From an uncultured Bacteroidia bacterium (GTDB taxonomy: Bacteria > Bacteroidota > Bacteroidia > Bacteroidales > Prolixibacteraceae), in the NCBI GenBank assembly GCA_903854235.1, contig CAINVV010000154.1, forward strand, positions 1 to 58,990: DNA of 58,990 bases. Reading direction: 5' to 3'. The position numbers and the translations under genes are program-made. Positions 17,542 through 27,037 of the stretch are shown here, piece by piece (the stretch's first letter is position 1; the number at the start of each line of letters is the position of its first letter). Under the pieces are notes generated by a model. That model was not told the DNA's origin. It saw nothing but the letters and a program-made list of their open reading frames with translations, and ran no database searches.

Positions 17542-20229
17542 TTAGGGAGTTGTGCAACTGGCTTTTGTCAATACTGGTTCTTCGTTTTCCAGTTTTTGGA
17601 TGAGCTGTACCAGTGATTCACCCATTCCGATTTTGTATCCCGTCGAAAGCATCCTCACTTCGCCTTTAGGTAGAACGAACAAGACGGCCGGAAGGTCGTT
17701 TTTCGCCTCTTTGGCAATCAGGGAGGTAACAACCTGAGCCAGTTCATTTTTGGAATCAATGGTGAAACTGCTCTTTGCCGGGAGATGGTAGTTGTGGAAG
17801 ACCGCATTCGCCGATCCTTTTTCCTGCACGTTCACAAAGAGGAAACAGCCTTTCCATCTGTTGAATTGAATAAGGTTGGGCCCAAGGTCGTTGAGGATGT
17901 GCTTGGAGGGCTCACTATCCGGATCAAGCAATACGACCACTGTACTGCGCTTCTCCATCAAATCCGACAGCGAAGCTTGCTTACCGGAAGTGATTTCCGT
18001 CAGTAAAATTTTTCCCGGATCAATTGTTGCCAGGGGTTTGGTGGAGGTATCCTCTTTTCTGATGGTCAATGGGAGGATCGTGGTTTGATTCTTGTCTATG
18101 CCGAAGAAGGAGAGTGAGCTCAGGACGGATCCGTCCGAAAGTCGTTTGCCCGTGACCAGCAGGTATTTTCCGGTTTCCAGGAGCAAAGGATCCGGGAAGG
18201 AGCTGGCTTTCAATCCCTCTTCGAATTCGAGTGTCTTGCAAACTCCATTTTCGATGCGGGCGATGGAAAAATGCAGGGTATACTGGGGTACGAAATCGTT
18301 GTTCTGCCATTTCAGCTGTAACCGGCCCATCACGGGCTGCTGGGCTTCACTTTCAAAGCCGGCTCTGTGCCAACTTCCTGATTTGTAATATTCCGGAGTA
18401 AGTATTTCTGGATTCAGGCGGGCCGGAATGCCAAAGGTGCGGCAGGCAGCAACGAAGAAGATGTCTCTCGACAAGGGGTCAGACACCCGCAAATTGTATA
18501 CACCAACCGGAGTCAGTGGGGCGCGTGAATGCTTGTTGGCCGATTTGTCGATGCGGATGTTGCTCTTGATCCAATCTGTCAACACTGTAATATCAGTTTT
18601 CGATTGTTCAGCCATTTCACTTCCGAAATTCTTTAGCAAAAAACCTCTCCAGGGAGCGAGTTGCTCCAGATAGACCCTTGGTGCCAGCACATATTTTTCA
18701 AAAAGCTCCTTGCTTATATCAGTAGAAGCCGAAATTAATTGGTTTGCAGTCAGGTGATCCTTCAGGATGGAGGCCCTGGTATCGCTCAGGTCCTTGTCCG
18801 AAATTCCATAGGTTAACGGGAACAAGAGATGCCGTGTTGGTCTCCCGATGTTTTCAACATACTGGATCATCTCTTTCCAGTTGCCATAACTGAGCCTTAT
18901 CATCCGCATCAGGGTGTCTTCGGGCAGTTGGTTGGTCTTTGCATAACTTCGGATCCAATCAGAATCCTTGAAGGTGGCCATGTAGTGGTTCCGGATGGAG
19001 TCTTCGGCTGCCATCCGTTGGTCGTTGGTTTTTTTGGCGGAGGGTGAAGGTGCGGTGAGTGGCCGTGTCACCTTGGGCGGCACCATTTCCATATTTTCAG
19101 AAAAGGACCCCTTTTCTGCCTGTTCAATTACCAGCTTTATCGTGTCTGTCGTGGCAACATGTAATTTTTTGCAGGCAAAATTTCCATCCTTCGAAGCCCA
19201 TACCAGTAGGTCTCCGAGTCCGGTGGTAAATGCTACAGAGCCGGTTTCGCTGGTCTGAAGGGAAGTCAGCGGATAAAATTCTGCATAATTGTACAACTTG
19301 AATTCGACTCTCGCACCCGGTACGGATTTACCGGCGGCATCGGTAACCTGTACCGTGATTTTTTTGGTGTCTGCATAATTGGAGGTAAGGTTGAGTTCTG
19401 AAAACCGATCTTCGGCATCCAGCACCTCTTCCGAACCGAAATATTTGCCGTAGGTGCGACAATGAACCAGCATCGTACGCTGAGAAGGCTCGCTGAACCA
19501 GCCCCTGTCGAGATCGGTATCCGGTTCGCAGGCTCCCAGGTAATGCCATTTCCCGTCGATCCAGACCTCTACCCAGGCGTGGTTGTCGTCTGTATGGGCC
19601 CAGCGGGGGGTGTAGACCTGGCGGGAAGGAATGCCAGCCGTTCGCATGGCAGAAACGGTAAAAGTAGACTCTTCCCCGCACCGGCCAAAGGTTTTGCCGA
19701 TGGTGCTCATCGGGGCACTGGTTCTGGAGTCGGTTCCACGGTAGTTTACCTTCTCGTGGCACCAATGGTTGATCTCGAGGGCGGCCTCTTTCATCGGCAA
19801 TCCCTTGATTCTCTCTTTGATCTCTTCGTAGTAAGACAGGCGGAAGGAATCCAGGTTTTCGTTGTTGACCCGCTGGGGCAAAACAAAGTGAAGGAACTCC
19901 TCTTCGGGAATGATCTTTCCCCAGGCCATCTCTTTCCTGGCAAGCAGGCTCTGACGTACATTGGCCCGCAAAAACTCGGGCGAATAATCGGCCAGGTCGC
20001 TCAACGGCAGGTAGGCGAAAAGAAATCTCAGAGCCTGCTCTTCTGCAGGAGTTTCTGGATGGTCGAGGATGGTCCAGATTGGCAGACGCGAATTTGCAGT
20101 AAGCTCTTTCTGCACCTTCAGCATCTTTTCGATGTCGTTTAACCTGCCGGGATTGGTGATCAACGGTTTTTCTCTGTCACAACCGACCAGTAAGCGGGTG
20201 AGCAGCAATAAAACGAGCAATTTCTTCAT
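17542..20229 (-). CDS. Transglutaminase-like lipoprotein with a degenerate second domain
   Basis: 895 aa from ATG 20229, chosen because it opens a lipoprotein signal (MKKLLVLLLLTRLLVGC, Cys17). Residues about 140-240 are a transglutaminase/papain-like core: RCGEESTFTVSAM with nucleophile Cys184, DNHAWVEVW with His217, and a likely Asp in CEPDTDLDRGW. Bacterial members are mostly proteases or peptidoglycan/protein amide-acting enzymes. Residues about 335-400 form a beta-domain. About 560-620 (PVGVYNLRVSDPLSRDIFFVAACRTFGIPARL) looks like a second core with Pro in the place of Cys, so inactive. The C-terminal 140 residues resemble a thioredoxin fold without CxxC. It is the last gene of the glycosidase run and is 49 bp after the GH125 gene. 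Confidence 0.8.
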   Translation of the reverse strand: MKKLLVLLLLTRLLVGCDREKPLITNPGRLNDIEKMLKVQKELTANSRLPIWTILDHPETPAEEQALRFLFAYLPLSDLADYSPEFLRANVRQSLLARKEMAWGKIIPEEEFLHFVLPQRVNNENLDSFRLSYYEEIKERIKGLPMKEAALEINHWCHEKVNYRGTDSRTSAPMSTIGKTFGRCGEESTFTVSAMRTAGIPSRQVYTPRWAHTDDNHAWVEVWIDGKWHYLGACEPDTDLDRGWFSEPSQRTMLVHCRTYGKYFGSEEVLDAEDRFSELNLTSNYADTKKITVQVTDAAGKSVPGARVEFKLYNYAEFYPLTSLQTSETGSVAFTTGLGDLLVWASKDGNFACKKLHVATTDTIKLVIEQAEKGSFSENMEMVPPKVTRPLTAPSPSAKKTNDQRMAAEDSIRNHYMATFKDSDWIRSYAKTNQLPEDTLMRMIRLSYGNWKEMIQYVENIGRPTRHLLFPLTYGISDKDLSDTRASILKDHLTANQLISASTDISKELFEKYVLAPRVYLEQLAPWRGFLLKNFGSEMAEQSKTDITVLTDWIKSNIRIDKSANKHSRAPLTPVGVYNLRVSDPLSRDIFFVAACRTFGIPARLNPEILTPEYYKSGSWHRAGFESEAQQPVMGRLQLKWQNNDFVPQYTLHFSIARIENGVCKTLEFEEGLKASSFPDPLLLETGKYLLVTGKRLSDGSVLSSLSFFGIDKNQTTILPLTIRKEDTSTKPLATIDPGKILLTEITSGKQASLSDLMEKRSTVVVLLDPDSEPSKHILNDLGPNLIQFNRWKGCFLFVNVQEKGSANAVFHNYHLPAKSSFTIDSKNELAQVVTSLIAKEAKNDLPAVLFVLPKGEVRMLSTGYKIGMGESLVQLIQKLENEEPVLTKASCTTP

Positions 20230-20278
20230 CTTGATAGCATTAAATCGAATGGGAAATATATTGATGACTAAAGTATGG

Positions 20279-21712
20279 TTACAGCTTTGCCAATAGCTCT
20301 GGCCTTTCGTGATAGATTTTGATAACCAGTTCTCCGAAAAGGGTATTGGCCCAGGCAAACCAGCTGCGGGAAAATGTCTTCGGATCATCCTTCAGGAAGG
20401 CCTCGTGAATAAAGCCCGTGTCGGCATCGGTCGAAATAAGCCATTTCATGCATTGGACTATTTCTGCCTCTTCCGTGGAGGTCATGGCACGCATGATGAT
20501 GCTCATCGGCCAGATATAATCGTATCCCCCGTTCACGTGGGGGCCACCGGTGCCTTCTGCACTCTTTCCCCTGAAAAACCAGGGGTTGGAATCGCTGAGC
20601 ACGAATTTTCGCGTGTTCATATACAAGGGATCCTTCGCGGAGATGGCATCCAGGTAGGGCAAAGTGAGCAGACTCGGGATGTTGGTATCGTCCATAAAAA
20701 GATTGTTTCCATACCCGTCGACCTCGTACGAAAGGATCTTTCCTGCAGTCGCGTGGGTACCGGAGCCAAATTTTTTGAGGGCGGATTCGACTTCGCCGGC
20801 CAGAAAAGCAGCTTCGGCTGACAGTTTCTCATCTTTCAAAACCTTGGAAGAGATCTCGGCAATCTGCCGGAGAGATACCACCGCAAAATAGTTGGAGGGA
20901 ATCAAAAACTGGAAGAAGGTGGCATCGTCGGAGGGACGGAAGGAGGAACATATCAGTCCGACCGGTCTGATGGGCAAACCATATCCGTTGCCAAACTGGG
21001 TGTCACTTGCTTTTTCCGTTTTGCGCATGAAAGAGTAACTCCCTTTGCCCTTCTTTTTCTGCTGGTCCTTGAAGGTGACCAGGATCGATAAGGCGGCCTG
21101 GTGCCATTTATCGCTGAAAATGGAGGTGTCTCCCGATATCTTCCAGTAATGCCAGGCCAACCTGACGGGATAACAGAGCGAGTCGATCTCCCATTTGCGC
21201 TCGTGCAGCTCGGGCTTCATGGCAGTAAGGTCTGTGAGCCAGTCGCTTTTACCTGGGCCATCGTTGAAGGCATTGGCAAACGGATCGATCAGGATGCAGT
21301 CTGCCTGACGATTGACCACGCCGGCTATCATGCTTTTTAATTTTTCATCCTCTTTGATCAGCGGAAGGTAGGGCCAGACCTGAGCCGAGCTGTCGCGAAG
21401 CCACATTGCCAGGATATCGCCGGTAATGACAAAGGTATCTGGCCGGCCATTTTTCACGGAATAGGTTACCGTGGTGTCTAGCGTGTTGGGATAGCAGTTT
21501 TCAAACATCCAGGCCAGCTTGGGGTTCTTGATGCCTGTCTTGACTTTTAAAATCGTCTTTTCAACCGCGTCGGAAGTGAATTTTCTTTTTGCAACCGGTG
21601 GCCTGTTCGAAATGTATTTATTTCCTGTTTTATCCACAGCGATGGCTGTTCCTGCCGTGATGGTCCCGGCTGCCGCGATGGCGCCTGCTTGAACGAAATT
21701 TCGTCGGTCCAT
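20279..21712 (-). CDS. GH125 exo-alpha-1,6-mannosidase-like, Tat-exported
   Basis: 477 aa from ATG 21712, which reveals a twin-arginine signal (MDRRNFVQAGAIAAAG). The mature protein matches the GH125/DUF1237 family by motifs GDILAMWLRDSSAQVWPYLP, DPFANAFNDG, DSLCYPVRLAW, VDGYGNNLFMDDTNIPSLLTLPYL, and GTGGPHVNGGYDYIWPMSI. Members remove non-reducing alpha-1,6-linked mannose by inversion. Tat export means it probably folds in the cytoplasm before transport. It sits between the GH2 beta-mannosidase-like and transglutaminase genes, and would act on branches left by the GH38 enzyme. Confidence 0.9.
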   Translation of the reverse strand: MDRRNFVQAGAIAAAGTITAGTAIAVDKTGNKYISNRPPVAKRKFTSDAVEKTILKVKTGIKNPKLAWMFENCYPNTLDTTVTYSVKNGRPDTFVITGDILAMWLRDSSAQVWPYLPLIKEDEKLKSMIAGVVNRQADCILIDPFANAFNDGPGKSDWLTDLTAMKPELHERKWEIDSLCYPVRLAWHYWKISGDTSIFSDKWHQAALSILVTFKDQQKKKGKGSYSFMRKTEKASDTQFGNGYGLPIRPVGLICSSFRPSDDATFFQFLIPSNYFAVVSLRQIAEISSKVLKDEKLSAEAAFLAGEVESALKKFGSGTHATAGKILSYEVDGYGNNLFMDDTNIPSLLTLPYLDAISAKDPLYMNTRKFVLSDSNPWFFRGKSAEGTGGPHVNGGYDYIWPMSIIMRAMTSTEEAEIVQCMKWLISTDADTGFIHEAFLKDDPKTFSRSWFAWANTLFGELVIKIYHERPELLAKL

Positions 21713-21855
21713 AAAATGATGAAGATTGAGTGAAAAGTGATGAATGATGAACTTGAGGGAATGTTGATTATTGGATCGGGGCCTTAGTAGACGCATGTTG
21801 TCAGGTCAGTACACCAGATCGTGGTTCAAAATTAATGATTTCAGAAAGAAAGTCA

Positions 21856-24501
21856 TTATAATTTTGTTAGGGATAGTGCGGAATTCCAACCTTCCGTCAC
21901 AAGGTACCTTCCGCCGGACAGTACCGGAGCGGATCCGGACAAATCGAGTCTGACCTTTCTCGACTCTCCCGGCAGGAGGGTAAAGTAGTTTTCATCCAAG
22001 TAGACAGGCAACAAGGTCGTTCCCTGCTCATTGGCTACAGTCAATCGAATGAAGAAGGCGCTCTCTTTCCCGGGGTTGGTGATGGTCAGCACGGTTTTCC
22101 CACCCGTCCCTTTTCTGGATTTTGTCACAAGTTCGACAGGACTCAATTCGTTCAGGGCCTCGTACGATTTGGCTTTTGCCGTCAGCCAATAGAAATTTTC
22201 GTCCAGTTCCTTTCCTCTTTTATCCAAAAGGAGCAGCCTCAAAAAGGATAATCCGTTCCCTGATTTGGGAAGTTCAACTTTACCAAGCAATTTTTTAGCC
22301 TGAGGATCCAGCGTGAGTGGCTCCTTTCTTTCTGACAGCAACTTTCCGTGCAGGTCAAACAGCCGGATCACCGCGGTGACATCCTCCATTCTCTGAACCG
22401 TTTGGTTGAAGGCGCAAACAATGGAATCATTGAGGTTCAGTTGAATGTGGATCGGAGCAGCACCGTGTTTGTAGCCAAAATAGCCACCCTGGTAATCCAG
22501 AAAATAGTCGTAAAACGAACCCCGCAAGGCCGTCCACGGATTCTGGTTTTTCCATACCAGCATACCGGTGTACCACTCCCACATCTTAAAATTGAAGGAT
22601 TCCTGCAGGGCACGGTACTGTTCGTAACTGACGATCTGAACTTTTTTGCAATAGTCTTCCACTCCCTTTACCTTCCCGTATCGGTCCGGAAAATCGTGAA
22701 AGGAGTGGTACTTGTGGTAGGACCAGGAGCCCGTACCGGGTGCCGAAATCGGAACCTGCATCTCCTCTTCCGGTATAATTTTTTTCAATCCGTCAAAATT
22801 GGGAAGGGCCACCGAACCGATCTCCGGATTGAAGGGGAAGGACCTTTTCAGAAACATATCTGCAGGTTCCAGAATGCCGTAGGGACCGTCGCCCGTATCC
22901 CCCTTTTCGTTGGTCATCAGTTCCGGAGAGGTCGATTTGTTGAGAAAAAACCGCGTAGGATCCAAGCGCGGTAGTATCTCCAGCTCGATTGCATTCAGGA
23001 GGTCTTTCGGCGGATAGGTCTCGTTGCCGCCACACCACAGGAAAAGGGAGGGATGATTCCGAAGCATTTTCACCTGGTCATCCACAGAGGCGAGGAAGAG
23101 TCCGTGGTCGTCCGGGTAGTCTTTCCGAAGCAGCTTGGAATCTTTTTTGGAGGAATCAGCCCATTCGCCGTTGCAGTCGCCCGAGATCCAAAGATCCTGC
23201 CATACCAGGATTCCCAGTTTATCGCATGCATCGTAGAATTCAGGGCGTTCTGTCATCGAGCCTCCCCATACCCGGATCATGTTCATGTTCATGCCGGCGT
23301 GGAGCCGGATTTCCGCTTCGTAACGCTCCTTCGAAAGGCGGAGCAGGGCATCGGAGGCGATCCAGTTGCCTCCCTTGATGAAGATTTTCTGTCCGTTGAT
23401 GGTGAAAATCTGGGCTTTTAAGGTGGGATCAAAGTGATGGCCGGTTTCCCGGATGCCTACCGGGATGATTTCCCTGCCTGACATTTTTCCGTCGGCGGTG
23501 GTATAGGTGATCTTAACCGGATACAGTGGATGATCCCCAAAGCCGTTGGGCCACCAGAGCCTTGGATTTTTGAGCTCAATTTCAGGAAAGGTGATAATTT
23601 TCTCTTCGCCCGGCTGTAAATCTACCGGAAGGGAAGCTTTTTTGCCGTCAACTTCCGCGGTAGCGACACCACTCACAGGTTGACCAGTACAGTTGTTTAA
23701 GGCCGTCGATGCGTGCAGATAGGCCGGATCCTGTTTCTTGCCAGGAAGCCGGATGCCGGGAACGCTCGTGTCGATGTAGGAATTTTTTACCTCCACACTC
23801 CCTGTCACCTCGAGGCAGACCTGATCCCAGATGCCGGTGTTCCGGTCGGGAATGGAGCAGATCCAGTCCCAGCCTGCCGTAAATTGCATGGCCACATTTT
23901 TAGCGATGGTGCCATCACCCCCCTGACCTCCGTTCGGATTTCCTGCCGGATCGGGTGGTGCCACCCAAACTGCCAGTCTGTTTTTGCCGGAGTTCAGAAA
24001 GGGGGTAACAAGATATCTTTCGCGCAGATACATCCCCTGATGGGTGGTAGGATTGACTTTTTTGCCGTTCAGGTAGATCTCCGCAAAATAGTTGATGCCC
24101 CTGAAACCAAGCCAGACCTGTTCGCCACTCTTGACTCCCGGCAGGTCGAATTCCCTGCAAAACCAATAGGTGTAGCCATCCCGGCCAGCTGCATAAACAT
24201 CCTGAATTTTGGTGTTGTTTAGTCCGAAGAAAGGATCGGGAACTACTTGGTTGCGCAGCAGGGTGGAGAGGATGGTCCCGGGCACAACTGCTTCCATCCA
24301 ACCGATAGGTTGAAAATCGGGGGCGGTAAGCTGGGTTCCGTCGGCAGTGACTTCAATAGCTTTTTTTGCCTTCCAGCCGTTATTTAGGATTATTTGACGG
24401 GGTTGGGCCAACAGGGTGAAGGAGTAGAAAAATGAAAGTGCTAGTTGCAAAGCAAATGCTTTTGAATGCTTTGAAAAGAATGGAAAGTATTTCGTTCTCA
24501 T
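21856..24501 (-). CDS. GH2 glycosidase, endo-beta-mannosidase-like
   Basis: 881 aa with a signal peptide (FTLLAQ). GH2 layout: jelly-roll sugar-binding domain with YWFCREFDLP and FAEIYLNGKKV, immunoglobulin-like domain, then the TIM barrel. The acid/base is expected in LWCGGNE (Glu about 494) and the nucleophile in FNPEIGSVALP (Glu about 560). GWDWICSIPDRNTGIWDQV is typical of the branch holding exo-beta-glucosaminidases and plant mannosylglycoprotein endo-beta-mannosidase; the FNPEIGS-type nucleophile loop fits the latter best. Such an enzyme would cut Man-beta-1,4-GlcNAc in N-glycan cores. It lies 143 bp upstream of the GH125 gene on the same strand. Confidence 0.85.
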   Translation of the reverse strand: MRTKYFPFFSKHSKAFALQLALSFFYSFTLLAQPRQIILNNGWKAKKAIEVTADGTQLTAPDFQPIGWMEAVVPGTILSTLLRNQVVPDPFFGLNNTKIQDVYAAGRDGYTYWFCREFDLPGVKSGEQVWLGFRGINYFAEIYLNGKKVNPTTHQGMYLRERYLVTPFLNSGKNRLAVWVAPPDPAGNPNGGQGGDGTIAKNVAMQFTAGWDWICSIPDRNTGIWDQVCLEVTGSVEVKNSYIDTSVPGIRLPGKKQDPAYLHASTALNNCTGQPVSGVATAEVDGKKASLPVDLQPGEEKIITFPEIELKNPRLWWPNGFGDHPLYPVKITYTTADGKMSGREIIPVGIRETGHHFDPTLKAQIFTINGQKIFIKGGNWIASDALLRLSKERYEAEIRLHAGMNMNMIRVWGGSMTERPEFYDACDKLGILVWQDLWISGDCNGEWADSSKKDSKLLRKDYPDDHGLFLASVDDQVKMLRNHPSLFLWCGGNETYPPKDLLNAIELEILPRLDPTRFFLNKSTSPELMTNEKGDTGDGPYGILEPADMFLKRSFPFNPEIGSVALPNFDGLKKIIPEEEMQVPISAPGTGSWSYHKYHSFHDFPDRYGKVKGVEDYCKKVQIVSYEQYRALQESFNFKMWEWYTGMLVWKNQNPWTALRGSFYDYFLDYQGGYFGYKHGAAPIHIQLNLNDSIVCAFNQTVQRMEDVTAVIRLFDLHGKLLSERKEPLTLDPQAKKLLGKVELPKSGNGLSFLRLLLLDKRGKELDENFYWLTAKAKSYEALNELSPVELVTKSRKGTGGKTVLTITNPGKESAFFIRLTVANEQGTTLLPVYLDENYFTLLPGESRKVRLDLSGSAPVLSGGRYLVTEGWNSALSLTKL

Positions 24502-24742
24502 ATTTCAGGTTTGAAACCACCCTCAAATTTAACTGTAAATCCGACGCCAAAAAGGGAAATGTGTTACGAGAAATTCAAATTTTTCAGGATATGCCTGGAG
24601 TTCCTTTAAATTTGGTTTTTAAATTCCGAACGGAATTAAAGGTTTATTGAATGAGAAGGCATGAATGCGGTTCGACCCCAACGGGGTAGCAGACAGAAAG
24701 GGATTCCGGATGTATATACTTTTGATCTCTTTGAGGTCGGCA

Positions 24743-26962
24743 TTAGTTGAACCAATAGGTCATTTTCAACACCAGCGCGCGATTTTTCACCCTTCTGGTA
24801 TCGGGGAAATAGTTATCGGTATAGACCAGGAAGAGATCGGAAACCGGCAGGTAGCGCCATTGAAACCGGGCATTGATGTTCAGATTATTGGACTGGTTGT
24901 TGTATTGCACGTAGGTGGAAAAGAACAATTTGTTGGTAAAGGTAACATCCAGTTTGGGACCAACCAGCCAAAACCCGGTGTTTTGCCAAGGTTGTGGCAA
25001 TGTGAGATGGTTGTAACTGTAAATCATGGAGATGTAGCCGTAGGGCTGAAATTTGTAAATGAAATCGCCCGATATATACCACCTTTTTGCGTTAAAGTAG
25101 CCGCCATATCCGGTTTGAAGATCGTATTTCAGCGTTTTTCTGTTGTCTGAATTGAAGATGAAATTGACATCCATCCAATTAAAACTGCTGCTTGTCTGCA
25201 AGTAATTCACCCCTTTGTTCGTTGGATCAAATTTTTGTTGGAGGTAGACGAACCATAAATTGGTTTTGAATTCGAGGTGGATGCGGTTCTTAAAATTGGC
25301 AAAATAGTCGAATCCGAGATCCCTGTCGGTGAGTTTCATCGTCGATGGAAGAAAGTAATGGTCAAATTCGGCAAAGAATCCAAGGTTTTCTATAGCTCCT
25401 TTTTTTGGATAAAACTTAAAGGTAGCTTTCGGATCATCCCTAAGAAAATTGGTTCTTGGCACATATCCCGTTTCTGCATTAAAGTCTCTGCCTACATAGA
25501 GTTGTGTCAGTTCGAGCAGGTAGGACTTTCTGGAATAGGCGGCAGTCAACCCTTCCGAATACTCCTCGGCACTGTTGGCCTTGGGGGTAAAGGACTTCTG
25601 TGCAAAAAGCTTGGCGTTGAGGAAATTGTCGCGACTGGCCAGGTTGTATTCCAGCCCGGCTACGCGGTTGTATTGGTTTCCGGTCCAGGTGGAAGGGGCA
25701 TTCAGCTGTTCCTTGCTGACGAGGATGGCTGCGATGTTGGAGCGGGAGAATATTTTTTTCTGGACGGTGGCAACGAAGAAATTCCTTGCCAGGAAATCGC
25801 CTTCACTGCCTGTCTGCATGTCCATCATGCCGATGCGCCAATCCTGACCGATTTTTCCGCTGAGCCTCGCTCCGAAATCGACGGGTGCATCCAGTCCGAT
25901 TCGCCTGGAGAAGAAGGGGCGGATGGCAGTTGCTCCGAAATTGGCGAACAGGTCGCTGTTCTCGAGGAAGAACTGACGCTTTTCAGGGAAATAGAGTTCG
26001 AAACGCTGCAGGTTGATCACCTGGTCGTCGACCTCAGCCTGCGAGAAATCAGGGTTGTAAGTCAGGTCGAGGTTGAGGGAAGAACTCAGCCCCACTTTGG
26101 CGTCCATCCCGAAATTGGTTTTGTATTTCGTTGCTTCATTGTTCTCGAAATTCCGTGAGATCCCTCCAAAAACATAAGGGATCAGCGAGAGTTTAAGCCC
26201 CGATTTGGGGGGAGGGGTCTCCCAAAGCAGTTGCCCTGCATAGGCCAGAGAGGCTGTGGGAAATTGCCGGGGGACGGGTGCCCAGGCCGATTTTTCGTTC
26301 AGTTTGAGATCCAGTCTCGAAAACTGGATGTTCCAGTGATCCAGTCCACTCTTGTAGCGGATGGATTTAAAGGGAATCCGCATCTCTGCCACCCACTTGT
26401 CGGGATAGTTTTTCACCTTGACATCCCATTTGCAATCCCAGATCAGGTTGACAGGTGCCCCGCCACTCATCGTGCCATCCCAAATGGCTCCCGCCGCATT
26501 GACGCCGAAGGAGTATCCGGTGGTTTGATCGTTGAAGGGGTCAATGAACAGCAGAAAATTGTCGTTGTTGCCAAATACAAAATCCCGTCTCAAGGATTCC
26601 ACGGGGCGCTTCCCCGGCAGGGTATCGTGAAAAATCAGGGCCAGATAGAAGGCTTTTTCGTCGTACAGCATTTTGATCTCCGACTTGGCCTTGCTGTAAC
26701 TGGTGTCGTAAGGCAGCACCATGTAGAAGTTGGTGGCAGAATCGGCCCTGAGCCAATCCTTCTCATCCACAATTCCATCTAGTTTGATCCTGTCCCGCGT
26801 TCTTTTGGCCAGGATCTTATAGTCCTGGTTGATGGTCTTTTTCACGACCAAACTATCCTTGCCGTGTTTTCGTAATTTCCCGAGCGAAAAATCGCTGGCA
26901 AATGAGTAAGTATGGAACAATAAAACGCAAAGAAGGATCAGTCCCGCTGGTTTATTAATCAT
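24743..26962 (-). CDS. DUF5916 protein with CBM9-like N-terminus
   Basis: 739 aa with a signal peptide (LFHTYSFAS). Residues 50-260 resemble a family 9 carbohydrate-binding-type beta-sandwich (IKLDGIVDEKDWLRADSATNFYM, KWVAEMRIPFKSIRY). Residues about 265-739 match DUF5916, a beta-rich region with FSQAEVDDQVINLQRFELYFPEKRQFFLENSDLF and a C-terminal series of amphipathic strands ending MTYWFN, suggesting an outer-membrane barrel. The function of the family is unknown. Placement in a glycosidase run suggests a surface glycan-binding or channel role, which is inference. 240 bp separate it from the GH2 gene, so a promoter could lie between. Confidence 0.8.
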   Translation of the reverse strand: MINKPAGLILLCVLLFHTYSFASDFSLGKLRKHGKDSLVVKKTINQDYKILAKRTRDRIKLDGIVDEKDWLRADSATNFYMVLPYDTSYSKAKSEIKMLYDEKAFYLALIFHDTLPGKRPVESLRRDFVFGNNDNFLLFIDPFNDQTTGYSFGVNAAGAIWDGTMSGGAPVNLIWDCKWDVKVKNYPDKWVAEMRIPFKSIRYKSGLDHWNIQFSRLDLKLNEKSAWAPVPRQFPTASLAYAGQLLWETPPPKSGLKLSLIPYVFGGISRNFENNEATKYKTNFGMDAKVGLSSSLNLDLTYNPDFSQAEVDDQVINLQRFELYFPEKRQFFLENSDLFANFGATAIRPFFSRRIGLDAPVDFGARLSGKIGQDWRIGMMDMQTGSEGDFLARNFFVATVQKKIFSRSNIAAILVSKEQLNAPSTWTGNQYNRVAGLEYNLASRDNFLNAKLFAQKSFTPKANSAEEYSEGLTAAYSRKSYLLELTQLYVGRDFNAETGYVPRTNFLRDDPKATFKFYPKKGAIENLGFFAEFDHYFLPSTMKLTDRDLGFDYFANFKNRIHLEFKTNLWFVYLQQKFDPTNKGVNYLQTSSSFNWMDVNFIFNSDNRKTLKYDLQTGYGGYFNAKRWYISGDFIYKFQPYGYISMIYSYNHLTLPQPWQNTGFWLVGPKLDVTFTNKLFFSTYVQYNNQSNNLNINARFQWRYLPVSDLFLVYTDNYFPDTRRVKNRALVLKMTYWFN

Positions 26963-27037
26963 AAGTGGTTGGTCAAGCCGCGAATGTACAAAAATGTTGG
27001 CTTCGTAAAGACGCAGGATCTGCGTCCCTATCTAAAT

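Noticed and set aside
25277-26158. 293-codon plus-strand frame
   Set aside because: Antisense to the DUF5916 gene, with no family-like features.
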